From: Fontibacterium temperatum
Lineage (GTDB): Bacteria; Pseudomonadota; Alphaproteobacteria; Pelagibacterales; Pelagibacteraceae
Length of the DNA: 64,000 nucleotides
Direction of reading: 5' to 3'
NCBI GenBank assembly: GCA_964203055.1
Contig: CAXNKS010000001.1
Location: forward strand, 1 to 64,000
Shown piece after piece: positions 7,412 to 16,708 of this stretch (position 1 is the first letter of the stretch; each line of letters begins with the position of its first letter). The notes beneath the pieces are model-generated. The model was not told the DNA's origin. It saw only the letters and a list, made by a program, of their open reading frames with translations, and did no database searches. A program made the translations under genes and the position numbers.

Positions 7412-8562
7412 AGGTAATGATTGATATTTTGAATTCCTTTAAAGAATATATTTTTATCAGTTATGTCTTTTTGGGCAAATAAATCTTCAGTTTCTATAAG
7501 TTCTTTATTTTTATAAATTCTAAGGACCGCAACCTTCTCAAATTTTTTAATAGGTAATTGCAACGGATATTCATATTCTAATTCCATTTTAATTTTTGGA
7601 TTCTTCAAATTTTTTGGCAAGTTAACAAAAATACCATCTTTGTTTGCACCTTTAACATCTAGATAAGAAGAGCTTCCATTCCATATTTTTATTTTAAATT
7701 TATCTTTATCATAAGGAATTTTAACAAGATCAATTTTGTTGAAAGCGCCATTTAATAATAGTTTTGAAGATTCTGCTCTTGAAGACATTGTAGGCAAGCC
7801 ACTAATTACTGCTATTATTCTTCTGTTGTCTTTTTTCTTTGTAACTGCAATTGAATACTTGCTATCTTTTAAATGCCCCGTTTTTATTCCATCAACTCCT
7901 TCATCCATAGAAAGTAATACGTTTCTATTTTCCTGTTTAACAGGATTGCCACCTGTTCTAGCCCACGCAAAATCTTTCTCTTTAAAATATTTATAATACT
8001 GCGAATAGTTATTGATTAAATAGGACGACAATAAAGCGATATCTCTTACTGTTGAATAATTATCTGGGCTATATGTTCCAGAAGAATTGCTAAAATTTGT
8101 GTTAACCATATTAATTTGTTTAGCTTTTTCATTCATTAAATTTACAAATTGCTCTTCAGTTCCAGATATGCCTTCTGCTAAAACAATTGAAGCATCAACA
8201 CCCGATACAATAATTACGCCTCTTAATAGATCTTCAATTGAAACTTTATCTCCGGGTACCACGAACATGGTAGATTCGCCTGATCTAGTTGCGTTTCGAG
8301 CTTTTTTAGAAACAGTAAATTGATCTGTAAGTTTAATTTTTTTATTCTTAAGTTGGTCAAACACAACAACAGCTGTCATGATTTTTGTCATTGAAGCAGG
8401 AGATATTTTTTGATCAGCATTTTTTTCAGCTAATACGGCACCACTTGAATGATCTATGACAATGCCTTGTTTAACTTTATCTGGAATAATTATTTGAGAA
8501 TAAGAAGCCGAAGTAGAAACTAATACAACAAATACTAAAATAAAAAACTTCTTAAAAATCAT
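7402..8562 (-). CDS. dacC: D-alanyl-D-alanine carboxypeptidase (PBP5/6 family)
   Basis: Periplasmic peptidoglycan-trimming serine peptidase of the S11 family, with an N-terminal signal peptide or anchor (residues 1-22, hydrophobic FFILVFVVLVSTSAS). The SxxK nucleophile motif is SMTK at 57-60 and the KTG motif is at 227-229 (DGIKTGH). The usual SGN motif is read here as SGV (120-122), so the Asn is replaced by Val. A C-terminal PBP5-like domain follows from about 275. At 386 residues the length is normal. It overlaps rlpA by 4 and tmk by 10 bases. The gene symbol is by family only; dacA or dacF would be equally fair. Confidence 0.88.
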   Translation of the reverse strand: MIFKKFFILVFVVLVSTSASYSQIIIPDKVKQGIVIDHSSGAVLAEKNADQKISPASMTKIMTAVVVFDQLKNKKIKLTDQFTVSKKARNATRSGESTMFVVPGDKVSIEDLLRGVIIVSGVDASIVLAEGISGTEEQFVNLMNEKAKQINMVNTNFSNSSGTYSPDNYSTVRDIALLSSYLINNYSQYYKYFKEKDFAWARTGGNPVKQENRNVLLSMDEGVDGIKTGHLKDSKYSIAVTKKKDNRRIIAVISGLPTMSSRAESSKLLLNGAFNKIDLVKIPYDKDKFKIKIWNGSSSYLDVKGANKDGIFVNLPKNLKNPKIKMELEYEYPLQLPIKKFEKVAVLRIYKNKELIETEDLFAQKDITDKNIFFKGIQNINHYLWQ

Positions 8563-9230
8563 TCAACGATTATATTATAATTATCAAACTTAGTATTAAT
8601 TATTTTGTTAAAAAAAATATCAAATTCACTGATATCATTAATAGTTGCGACTTTTACTCTGAATTTTTTATTAACCTGAATAACAGTTGGATTGAGATTT
8701 TTTATTTCTTTTTTTAATAAGCTTACCATATCTAAGGCTGAATTTTTAAAAGTAAAATCTCCATAATAAATGATTAATTTATTTAAATTGTTATTTTTTG
8801 AAGAATTATTTTTAGACAAATCGATAATATCAACATTTTTTATTTCTACATTTTGAGTAATCTTTTTTTCTTCATCAAAAATTTTAACAGTATCGGCCTT
8901 AAAAGTTTTATTCGTTCTAAGAGTTTCAATTTTTACTATTGGTAAAATATAATTTAATTCCAATAAATCGATGTATTTATTAGGAATAATAATTTCCCTT
9001 TCTTTTTTGTAATTGGAATTTTTATTAACTTCTACGACTATGCTTTTTTTATTTAATAAATTAGTAATTTTAACTTTGCTATTAGGAGCTATATTTCGAT
9101 GTATTACATCATCATTTTTAGTAAAATCTGCAAACCCTATTTTTTCATAAGTATTATTGTTTTCATAAGTTGAAAAATTTTGACACGATGTAATTAAAAT
9201 AAAAAATAAAACTATTGCCCTATTTCTCAT
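8559..9230 (-). CDS. rlpA: divergent RlpA-like lipoprotein with SPOR domain
   Basis: A lipoprotein-type signal (ILITSC, Cys16) is followed by a reduced double-psi beta-barrel (about 28-110) and a C-terminal SPOR domain (about 148-223). RlpA proteins cut denuded glycan strands at the septum and SPOR domains bind those strands. The IHRNIAPNSKVKITNLLNKK block matches the RlpA barrel, with His44 kept, but the NDRGP motif carrying the catalytic Asp reads NKNSN, so the enzyme may be inactive or purely structural. Its neighbours dacC and mltB are also peptidoglycan enzymes. One base separates it from mltB. Confidence 0.72.
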   Translation of the reverse strand: MRNRAIVLFFILITSCQNFSTYENNNTYEKIGFADFTKNDDVIHRNIAPNSKVKITNLLNKKSIVVEVNKNSNYKKEREIIIPNKYIDLLELNYILPIVKIETLRTNKTFKADTVKIFDEEKKITQNVEIKNVDIIDLSKNNSSKNNNLNKLIIYYGDFTFKNSALDMVSLLKKEIKNLNPTVIQVNKKFRVKVATINDISEFDIFFNKIINTKFDNYNIIVE

Positions 9231-9231
9231 T

Positions 9232-10227
9232 TTATATTTTTATTTTATCTGACAGAGTTCCAACAGTTATTGCAAATCGTAAAGATCTATTCCATTCTAA
9301 TAATCTTAAATAATTATCAAAAACAATATAGATTGGACCATCTTCACCATCAGGTCTTATCAACCAACCTTCCTTTTTATCTTCGTATGTAATCTCACTG
9401 CCATTTCTGTTTTTAAAACCTAACAATTTTAATTGAACAATAGAAATTTTATTTTTAAGATTTCTTGAATCTGAATTTATTAAACTGCTATCAAAATTTT
9501 TATCGATTCTAACTTCAAATCCCCATTTATCTTTTTCAATCCATCCTATTGTTTTTAAGTAATTTGCTGCAGAAGCAAGAGAATCTTGAAATGAGTTGAT
9601 TAAATCAATATCAGCGACTTCATCAAAATTTATTCCGTGCTTTTGAATTGTCGATGGCATGAATTGAAAGTTGCCAATTGCACCAGCCCATGAGCCATAT
9701 AAACTGTCATACTTTAAAGTTTTATTATCGATTAATTTTAAAAGTATAATTAATTCTTTTTCAAAATATTCTGATCGTCGATTATCAAATGACAATGTTG
9801 ATAAAGCAGAAATTATATCAACCTTTCCTTTGTTAACTCCAAAATTTGTCTCTATGCCCCACAAAGCAACAAGAATTTCTTTATCAACTTTAAATTTAGT
9901 GCTGACTTTCTCAAGCAAAGGTGAATTTTCTTTTAAAAGATTTTTTGCTGCTTGTATTCTTTTTTCATCCACTCTTTTTTCTAAATACTCGTAAGTTTTT
10001 TCGAAAAACTCAGGTTGTTTTCTATCTAATGCAACAATTCTCTCTAAAAATTTTGCATTTTTTAAAGCTGTATCAACTGTTTCTTGCGAAACACCTTGTG
10101 CTATCGCTCTACCTTTAAAACCAACTAACCACTCAGTAAATTTTTCATTTGCTAATGAAATATTGGGATTAAATATTGCAAATAAATAAATAATTAGAAA
10201 TATTTTAAATTTAGGGTAAATATTCAT
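9232..10227 (-). CDS. mltB: lytic murein transglycosylase (MltB family)
   Basis: Periplasmic GH103 enzyme that cleaves peptidoglycan glycan strands to 1,6-anhydro products. It has an N-terminal signal peptide (to about residue 26, FNPNISLANEK) with no lipobox, so it is probably soluble, unlike E. coli MltB. The catalytic Glu lies in ALWGIETNFGV (about residue 127), followed by STLSFDNRRSEYF, SWAGAIGNFQFMPST and SAANYLKTIGW, all family hallmarks. At 331 residues it fits the short MltB form without a peptidoglycan-binding repeat. It is the first gene of the dacC-rlpA-mltB cell-wall run. Confidence 0.93.
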   Translation of the reverse strand: MNIYPKFKIFLIIYLFAIFNPNISLANEKFTEWLVGFKGRAIAQGVSQETVDTALKNAKFLERIVALDRKQPEFFEKTYEYLEKRVDEKRIQAAKNLLKENSPLLEKVSTKFKVDKEILVALWGIETNFGVNKGKVDIISALSTLSFDNRRSEYFEKELIILLKLIDNKTLKYDSLYGSWAGAIGNFQFMPSTIQKHGINFDEVADIDLINSFQDSLASAANYLKTIGWIEKDKWGFEVRIDKNFDSSLINSDSRNLKNKISIVQLKLLGFKNRNGSEITYEDKKEGWLIRPDGEDGPIYIVFDNYLRLLEWNRSLRFAITVGTLSDKIKI

Positions 10228-10269
10228 TACTTTTTTTTAACATAGCCTACATTTAAAGTCATTAATCAA

Positions 10270-10359
10270 GGAGAGGTGGCTGAGCGGTTGAAAGCACTAG
10301 TCTTGAAAACTAGCAACGGGGCAACTCGTTCGTGGGTTCAAATCCCACCCTCTCCGCCA
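10270..10359 (+). tRNA. tRNA-Ser (anticodon TGA)
   Basis: A full class II tRNA with the acceptor stem GGAGAGG/CCTCTCC, a D-arm, the anticodon stem CTAGT/ACTAG around loop CTTGAAA (TGA at 10304-10306), a long variable arm, the T-arm GGGTTCAAATCCC and an encoded CCA (10357-10359). A T-run follows at once, a simple termination signal. It reads UCN serine codons, mainly UCA and UCG. Confidence 0.98.
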
Positions 10360-10398
10360 TTTTTTTTGGAATAACAGTAAATTTGATTCTATAAATTT

Positions 10399-10650
10399 TT
10401 AGAATTGCAACTTAAATGCTTTAATTTTTTTTGATATAGAAAAGTTTTCTAAATCTATATTTTTCTTATTATCTACTAACCAAGAACTTAGTTCTTTATC
10501 AGTAAAATTTAATAAAAGTTCGAATTCTTTCAATTCTTCAGGGTTTAATTTTTTTAAGTTTTCAATAGCAAATCCACCAATTAGCAAATCCATTTCTTTG
10601 GTTCCTCTGTGGTTAGATCTATATAAAAGTTTTTTTATTAAATTGCTCAT
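10399..10650 (-). CDS. sdhE: FAD assembly factor SdhE (succinate dehydrogenase assembly factor 2)
   Basis: This 83-residue protein promotes covalent flavin attachment to succinate dehydrogenase subunit SdhA. The diagnostic RGTKEMDLLIGGF motif (about residues 16-28, family RGxxExDxLLGxF) is present, followed by the small helical bundle and the DKELSSWL segment. It is divergent from recG with a 38 bp gap that must hold both promoters. It stands alone, away from sdh genes. Confidence 0.92.
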   Translation of the reverse strand: MSNLIKKLLYRSNHRGTKEMDLLIGGFAIENLKKLNPEELKEFELLLNFTDKELSSWLVDNKKNIDLENFSISKKIKAFKLQF

Positions 10651-10688
10651 ATCTACTATATATAACTAAATTGAAACTAAGTCTTTAA

Positions 10689-12758
10689 ATGATAGAAAAA
10701 AATTTTAATTTTTTTTTTAATCCAATTTCCAAAACAAAAGGAATAGGACCAAAAATACAGAAATTATTTAATGAAAAAAAAATAGAATCTAATATTGATC
10801 TCATTTTTAATTTTCCCTATGGATTAATTGATAGAACTCATTGTCCCAGGTTAAACAATCTAGAAATAGGAAAAATTAGCACAATTTTTGTTAAAGTAAA
10901 AAAACATAACTTTCCAAGAATAAGAAGACTTCCAAATACTGTTCAATGCTTTGATGATACTGGTGAGATTAACATTGTATTTTTTAATTCAAGAGAAAAT
11001 TACATTAAAGAAATACTACCTCTCAATAGCGAGGTCATTATTAGTGGAAAGATAAATTTTTATAAAAATAAGTATCAAATAACTAATCCCGACTACGTTA
11101 CCTCTGTTAATAACGAAGATAAAGTCAGTAAAATAATGCCAACTTATAGTTCATTAAAAGGAGTTTCTAATAAAACTATAAATAAAATTTACGAAAATAT
11201 TACAAAAAATATTCCTGATGTTCCAGAATGGCATAGAGATATTGTTATGCAAAATAATAACTGGTCTAGTTTTAAAGATTCATTAATTCAACTTCACAAT
11301 CCAAAAAAAATTGAAGATATAAATAAGAATTCTTTAGCTTACGAAAGAATATCTTTTGATGAGATATTTTCTAATTTATTAATTTTTTCTCAAATTAAAA
11401 AAAAAAACTTATCTATTTATAAAAAACCTAAAGTTTTCTCTTCGGAATATAAATTAAAAATAGTTAAAAATTTATCTTTTACTTTAACTAAAGATCAACA
11501 AGATATTATTAAAGAAATTGAAGATGGTCTAAAAAATGACAAAAAAATGTTAAGACTGCTTCAGGGTGATGTAGGTTCTGGGAAAACTATAATTTCAATT
11601 ATTTCAGGATTAAATGTTGTGGCCTCTGGTTTTCAAGTGGCTTTAATGTGCCCAACCGAGATATTGGCTACCCAGCATTTAAATTTGATGAAATCAATAA
11701 CTCAAGAACTCAATATCAAGATCGAAATTTTAAGCAGTGGAGTAAATAAAAAAAGACAAATTGAAATTAAAAAAGAACTTGCTGATGGAACAATTAATTT
11801 TTTAATAGGTACTCATTCTTTATTTCAAGAAACTGTTTCATTTAACAATTTAGGATTAATCATTATAGATGAACAACATAAATTTGGTGTCAAACAAAGA
11901 ATAAATCTTTCGGAAAAAGGAGGCAAGAATTGCGACGTTCTTTTAATGAGCGCAACTCCAATACCTAGAACTTTAATTTTATCAACTTATGGAGACATGG
12001 ATATTTCTACTCTTAGAGAAAAACCATTTAAAAAAACTAAAATTATAACAAATATTATTCCTGAAAAAAAGATACCTGATTTAATTAACTTAATAAAAAA
12101 TAAAATTGAAAGTAAACAGCAAGTTTATTGGATTTGTCCTTTAATTGAAGAAAGTAAAAAAGTTAAACTAACTCCGGTTCTGGAAAGATTCGAATATCTA
12201 AAAAAATATTTTCCTGAAAATGTTGCTGTAATGCACGGTAATTTAAAGAATGATGAAAAAATTAATGTAATGAAAGATTTTTTAGATAAAAAATTTTCAA
12301 TTCTAATATCAACTACTGTAGTCGAGGTTGGTGTTGATAATCAAAATGCAAATACAATTATAATAGAAAATTCAGAAAGATTTGGACTTGCTCAATTGCA
12401 TCAATTAAGAGGAAGAGTTGGAAGAGGAAACGAAGATGGTGAATGTATTCTAATATATTCAAAATCAATAAGTGAGAATGGAAAAAAAAGACTTAAAATT
12501 CTTAAAGAATCTAATGATGGATTTTATATATCTGAACAAGACTTAAAATTAAGAGGTTTTGGAGATATTATTGGTTACAAACAAAGTGGTGAAAAAGATT
12601 TTATCGTAGCGGATCCATTATACCACTCTCACCTTTTTGAATTGGCTAAACAAGAGACCGATTTATATACTGAAGCTAATTTACCAATTGATAAATTTAG
12701 TACACTTCTAAAGTTTTTTAAAAAAGATAAAATATTAAATATAATTGATACTGGTTAA
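10689..12758 (+). CDS. recG: ATP-dependent DNA helicase RecG
   Basis: Branch-migration helicase that remodels stalled forks and recombination intermediates. An N-terminal wedge/OB domain (about 1-200) precedes the motor: Walker A LLQGDVGSGKT (about 295), Walker B IIIDEQHKFG (about 395), SATPIPRT (motif III) and QLRGRVGRG (motif VI). Length of 689 is typical. The gene ends in TTAA, shared as a stop with the convergent sbmA-like gene, so no terminator can lie between them. It is apparently a single-gene transcript from the sdhE-recG gap. Confidence 0.96.
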   Translation: MIEKNFNFFFNPISKTKGIGPKIQKLFNEKKIESNIDLIFNFPYGLIDRTHCPRLNNLEIGKISTIFVKVKKHNFPRIRRLPNTVQCFDDTGEINIVFFNSRENYIKEILPLNSEVIISGKINFYKNKYQITNPDYVTSVNNEDKVSKIMPTYSSLKGVSNKTINKIYENITKNIPDVPEWHRDIVMQNNNWSSFKDSLIQLHNPKKIEDINKNSLAYERISFDEIFSNLLIFSQIKKKNLSIYKKPKVFSSEYKLKIVKNLSFTLTKDQQDIIKEIEDGLKNDKKMLRLLQGDVGSGKTIISIISGLNVVASGFQVALMCPTEILATQHLNLMKSITQELNIKIEILSSGVNKKRQIEIKKELADGTINFLIGTHSLFQETVSFNNLGLIIIDEQHKFGVKQRINLSEKGGKNCDVLLMSATPIPRTLILSTYGDMDISTLREKPFKKTKIITNIIPEKKIPDLINLIKNKIESKQQVYWICPLIEESKKVKLTPVLERFEYLKKYFPENVAVMHGNLKNDEKINVMKDFLDKKFSILISTTVVEVGVDNQNANTIIIENSERFGLAQLHQLRGRVGRGNEDGECILIYSKSISENGKKRLKILKESNDGFYISEQDLKLRGFGDIIGYKQSGEKDFIVADPLYHSHLFELAKQETDLYTEANLPIDKFSTLLKFFKKDKILNIIDTG

Positions 12759-13726
12759 TTTTTCTTATAACCAATTGCAATTTCAAACTCACCCAATCTT
12801 TTATGAATAGATCTTAATTCTGTAATTGTCGTCCATTGATGAATAAATAGAGAAAAACTATTATGAACTCTTTGAAATGCATTTGATACTTGAACTATAA
12901 CCCCAAGTGTAATTAAACCAGAAAATAAACTCGGGGCCATTACTAAATATGGAACAATAACCATAAATTGGTCGTATAAGTTAACCCATATATCAAAATA
13001 ACCGTAGTTATAGAAAAGTCTGTGGTAGTTAAATTTAATTCCAGAAAATAACTCAAATACAGTGTCGGGCTTTGCGTATTTTAATCTGTCATCTTCACCA
13101 TATACTAACTCTTTTCGAAATGACGCTTCTACTCTTTGATTGTTATATTCAAGACCTGGTAGTTTAATTCCAACAAACCAGCTAATTATTAGTCCTCCTA
13201 AACTTACAAACAAAGATACCCAAACTAAAGATCCTGGAAATTGTTTTAAAAATTCTATTTGGATTCCAGATGAAAGACCCCAAAGTATAGGAATAAAAGC
13301 AATTAAAGTCATAATACCTCTAATAACTTGAAGTCCTAAACTTTCTACAATTTTGGCAAATCTGCTCGTGTCCTCTTGAATTCGTTGTGACGCTCCTTCT
13401 ACATTCTCAACGCTATTTTTCCATAACGGAATATAATCAAAAGTTATAGCCTCGCGCCAACGCAGAGAATAAACTCTTGTGAAAAATCCAGTAAAAGTTG
13501 CTAGTATTACATAAGGAAATGCAAGATAACAAAAAGTATAAATTTTATCCCAAAATTCTGAAATATTACTTTTAGTGGCATTTTGTAACAAATCATAAAA
13601 CCCTTTATACCATTCATTAATTTTAACAGTTATCGACACCTGTATTAATAATGAAAAAATTAATAAGAGTCCTCCACCCCAGGACCATAAGATCCATTTT
13701 TTGTTAAAAAAAAAACTCTTAAACAT
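12755..13726 (-). CDS. sbmA: SbmA/BacA-like inner-membrane peptide transporter
   Basis: A polytopic membrane protein of 323 residues matching the SbmA/BacA family (proton-driven uptake of peptides and peptide-like compounds; in rhizobia also linked to very-long-chain lipid A). It resembles an ABC-exporter membrane half without a nucleotide-binding domain. Recognisable blocks are KINEWYKGFYDLLQ near the N-terminus, SLRWREAITFDYIP, QRIQEDTSRFA, NQRVEASFRKELVYGED and the C-terminal RSIHKRLGEFE. About six membrane segments are visible. It is shorter than the roughly 400-residue E. coli protein. It overlaps the NDUFS4-like gene by 8 bases. Confidence 0.85.
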   Translation of the reverse strand: MFKSFFFNKKWILWSWGGGLLLIFSLLIQVSITVKINEWYKGFYDLLQNATKSNISEFWDKIYTFCYLAFPYVILATFTGFFTRVYSLRWREAITFDYIPLWKNSVENVEGASQRIQEDTSRFAKIVESLGLQVIRGIMTLIAFIPILWGLSSGIQIEFLKQFPGSLVWVSLFVSLGGLIISWFVGIKLPGLEYNNQRVEASFRKELVYGEDDRLKYAKPDTVFELFSGIKFNYHRLFYNYGYFDIWVNLYDQFMVIVPYLVMAPSLFSGLITLGVIVQVSNAFQRVHNSFSLFIHQWTTITELRSIHKRLGEFEIAIGYKKN

Positions 13727-14009
13727 TATTTAAAAAATTATCAGCATAAGTCTTAATAATAAGCTTATTTTTTTTATGCGTAGTTAGATCAAATTGAATA
13801 TTATTTTCTTTAGCATAAGCAATAGCTTGTTCTTGAGTTTCAAATTTTAACTTAATTTGTTCGTCAGTATTCGATGATGATGTCCAACCCATTACAAAAT
13901 CTTTATTAGAATTAGATTTATTAAATTCTAAAATCCAAAATTTTGTTCTAGCCTTGCCAGACTGCATTGCGGTTTTAACAGGTTGATAAATTTTAGCTCT
14001 TTGATTCAT
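13719..14009 (-). CDS. NDUFS4-like Complex I accessory subunit (ETC_C1_NDUFS4 domain)
   Basis: A 96-residue protein carrying the domain of mitochondrial Complex I subunit NDUFS4, known in alphaproteobacteria as a small accessory subunit of NADH:ubiquinone oxidoreductase. The pattern is ARTKFWILEF (family PxRxxxWxLEF), MGWTSSSNT, then KLKFETQEQAIAYAKENNI (family FxSxEDAIAFAEKxG). No nuo genes are nearby; the gene shares one base with the gyrA stop, an unlinked position that is common for this subunit. Confidence 0.85.
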   Translation of the reverse strand: MNQRAKIYQPVKTAMQSGKARTKFWILEFNKSNSNKDFVMGWTSSSNTDEQIKLKFETQEQAIAYAKENNIQFDLTTHKKNKLIIKTYADNFLNNV

Positions 14010-16699
14010 TAACTATTTTCCTCAGAGGAATCTTCAACTCTAGCAGCAGAAACAACTTTTTCATCATCGGAAAGATTAAAAATTCTTACCCCTTGTGTAT
14101 TCCTACCTGTTATTCTGATATCTTTAACATTACATCTAATCATCTGACCTTTATCAGTTATCAACATAATTTGATCTTCATGATTAATCGTAAATGTAGA
14201 AGCAACTCCACCATTTCTTTCTGAGCTTATAATATTAATAATTCCTGAGCCTCCTCTACCGCTTACTCTGTATTCATAAGCAGAAGAACGTTTTCCATAA
14301 CCATTTTCCGTTACAGTTAAAATATATTGTTCTTTATTTTTAAATTCTTCAATTTGTTTTTTAGATAATGCTACTATTTTAGTTGTCTCGTTTTCATCAT
14401 CTGGAGTTTCCTCGACGTCTTTTTCTAGTCTTGATGCTTTGATATAAGATTTTGCTTCTTCAGATGTTATTTTTACACTCTTTAAAATTGATAATGAAAT
14501 AATTTTATCATCTTTTTTTAAAGACATTCCTTTTATTCCTTTAGAAGATCTTCCTTTAAACAATCTTAATTTTTTTGATTGGACTCTTAAAGATTTTCCT
14601 TTTTCTGAACTTAATAAAAAGTCATCATCATCATCTAATATTTTAATTCCAACAATTGAGTCATTATCTTCTAATTTCATTGCAATTTTGCCGCTCTGCT
14701 GAATACTTTCAAAATCCAAAAGGCTATTTTTTCTAATTTTTGCATTTGCAGTAGCAAATATAATTTTCATTTTTGCCCACAAAGTCTCATCACTAGGCAA
14801 AGGCATAATTGAGGTGATTACATGTCCTTCTTTTAAAGGAAGAATGCTATGAAGAGCTTTTCCTTTTGACTGATTAGAACCCTCAGGAATTTTCCATGCT
14901 TTCAATTTATAAACAATACCTTTGGATGAAAAGAAAAGAATGGGTGTATGAGTATTGGCGGTAAATATTTGGCTTACAAAATCTTCATCCCTAGTCGTTA
15001 TTCCTGTTTTTCCCTTACCGCCTCTTTTTTGAACTTTAATTGAACTTAAAGGACTTCTTTTGATGTATCCTTTATTAGTAATTGTAATAATAACATCTTC
15101 TTTTTGAACAACGTCCTCAATATCAAAAGTTCCAACTTGATTTATAATTTTAGTTTTTCTAGGAGTTGCAAACTTTGCTTTTATATCTTTAAGCTCATCT
15201 TTAATCTGGGTTAACAGTGCATTTCTGTCATTTAGAATTTTTTTGAATTGAACTATAAGTTTATAAAGTTCGCTAATTTCTTGATTGATCTCTTCATGTC
15301 CAATTGCTGTAAGTTTTTGAAGTCTTAGTTCTAGAATTGCTCTAACTTGATGGTCTGACAAATGATACTCATCTTTATTAGACAAATCATTAACATCTAA
15401 AACGTCTTTGTTAATTTTTGATTTTTTAAAACTCCATGATTTATTTTGAAGAATTGTTTTTGCTTCATTAGGATTTTTAGATTTACGAATAATAGCTATA
15501 ATTTCATCAATATTTTCTATGGCTATAAATAATCCAATTAAAATATGAACTCGATCTTTTGCTTTCTTTAAATCAAATAAAGTTCTTTTAATTAAAACTT
15601 TTTCTCTAAACTCTACAAAAACTTTTATAAATTGTTTTAAGTTTAATAGTTCTGGTTTACCGTTAAGTATTGCAAGTGTATTAAATCCAAATGATGATTC
15701 AATTGGTGAATATTTGTAAAGTTGATTAATAATTACCTCACTTGAAACTCCTCTTTTTAAATCAATAACTATTCTTACTCCCTCTTTGTTAGACTCATCT
15801 CTAATGTCTGATATGCCTTCAATTTTCTTTTCTCTTACTAGAAGAGCAATTTTTTCAATTAATAAAGATTTATTAGTTTGAAATGGTACAGATTTAATCA
15901 CTACTAAAGTTTTGTCTTTTTTTTCTTCTTCGGTTTCAATTTCTCCTCTTATTTTTATAGAGCCTCTTCCAGTTTTGTATCCAGTTTTTATTACATCTTT
16001 TCCAATTATTAAGCCTCCTGTTGGAAAATCAGGTCCTGGAATTAACTTAATTAATTCATCAATAGAAATTTCATTATTATCAATATATGCAAGCGTTCCA
16101 TCTATAATTTCGCCAAGATTATGAGGTGGAATATTTGTTGCCATTCCAACAGCTATACCACCCGCTCCATTTACTAATAAATTTGGAAATTGAGCTGGAA
16201 GCACAGTTGGCTCTAATTCCGTATCGTCGTAATTGTTTTGATAATCGATTGTATTTTTTTCAATATCCGCCACTAAATATTCAGAAATTTTTGCTAATCT
16301 TGTTTCAGTATAACGCATTGCAGCAGCTCTATCTCCATCCATAGAACCAAAGTTTCCCTGACCATCTAATAATTTTACGCTCATTGAAAAATCTTGAGCT
16401 AGTCTTACCAAGGCATCATAAACAGCCTGATCTCCATGGGGGTGATATTTACCAATTACATCACCGACTACTCTTGCTGATTTTCTAAATTGCTTCGACC
16501 AGTCATACCCACCTTTGTACATCGCATAAATAATTCTTCTATGGACTGGTTTTAATCCATCTCTTGCATCAGGTAGAGCTCTACTTATAATAACGCTCAT
16601 CGCGTACGATAAGTATGAGGTTTTCATCTCATCAACGATTTGAACTGAGCTGTAATTTTTTTTATTTTTGGAATTTTCTTGATTTAAATCTTCACTCAT
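14009..16699 (-). CDS. gyrA: DNA gyrase subunit A
   Basis: Breakage-reunion subunit of the topoisomerase that introduces negative supercoils. The catalytic Tyr is Tyr130 in AAMRYTETRL. The N-terminal winged-helix/tower region and GQGNFGSMDGDRAAA are typical, and the C-terminal beta-pinwheel repeats (about 540-880) include the GyrA-box-like QRGGKGKTG. At the position equivalent to E. coli Ser83 there is Gln91 (HPHGDQAVYD), a variation in the quinolone-determining region. Length of 896 is normal. ssb lies 9 bp upstream on the same strand. Confidence 0.97.
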   Translation of the reverse strand: MSEDLNQENSKNKKNYSSVQIVDEMKTSYLSYAMSVIISRALPDARDGLKPVHRRIIYAMYKGGYDWSKQFRKSARVVGDVIGKYHPHGDQAVYDALVRLAQDFSMSVKLLDGQGNFGSMDGDRAAAMRYTETRLAKISEYLVADIEKNTIDYQNNYDDTELEPTVLPAQFPNLLVNGAGGIAVGMATNIPPHNLGEIIDGTLAYIDNNEISIDELIKLIPGPDFPTGGLIIGKDVIKTGYKTGRGSIKIRGEIETEEEKKDKTLVVIKSVPFQTNKSLLIEKIALLVREKKIEGISDIRDESNKEGVRIVIDLKRGVSSEVIINQLYKYSPIESSFGFNTLAILNGKPELLNLKQFIKVFVEFREKVLIKRTLFDLKKAKDRVHILIGLFIAIENIDEIIAIIRKSKNPNEAKTILQNKSWSFKKSKINKDVLDVNDLSNKDEYHLSDHQVRAILELRLQKLTAIGHEEINQEISELYKLIVQFKKILNDRNALLTQIKDELKDIKAKFATPRKTKIINQVGTFDIEDVVQKEDVIITITNKGYIKRSPLSSIKVQKRGGKGKTGITTRDEDFVSQIFTANTHTPILFFSSKGIVYKLKAWKIPEGSNQSKGKALHSILPLKEGHVITSIMPLPSDETLWAKMKIIFATANAKIRKNSLLDFESIQQSGKIAMKLEDNDSIVGIKILDDDDDFLLSSEKGKSLRVQSKKLRLFKGRSSKGIKGMSLKKDDKIISLSILKSVKITSEEAKSYIKASRLEKDVEETPDDENETTKIVALSKKQIEEFKNKEQYILTVTENGYGKRSSAYEYRVSGRGGSGIINIISSERNGGVASTFTINHEDQIMLITDKGQMIRCNVKDIRITGRNTQGVRIFNLSDDEKVVSAARVEDSSEENS

Positions 16700-16708
16700 G
16701 AAGGAAAT

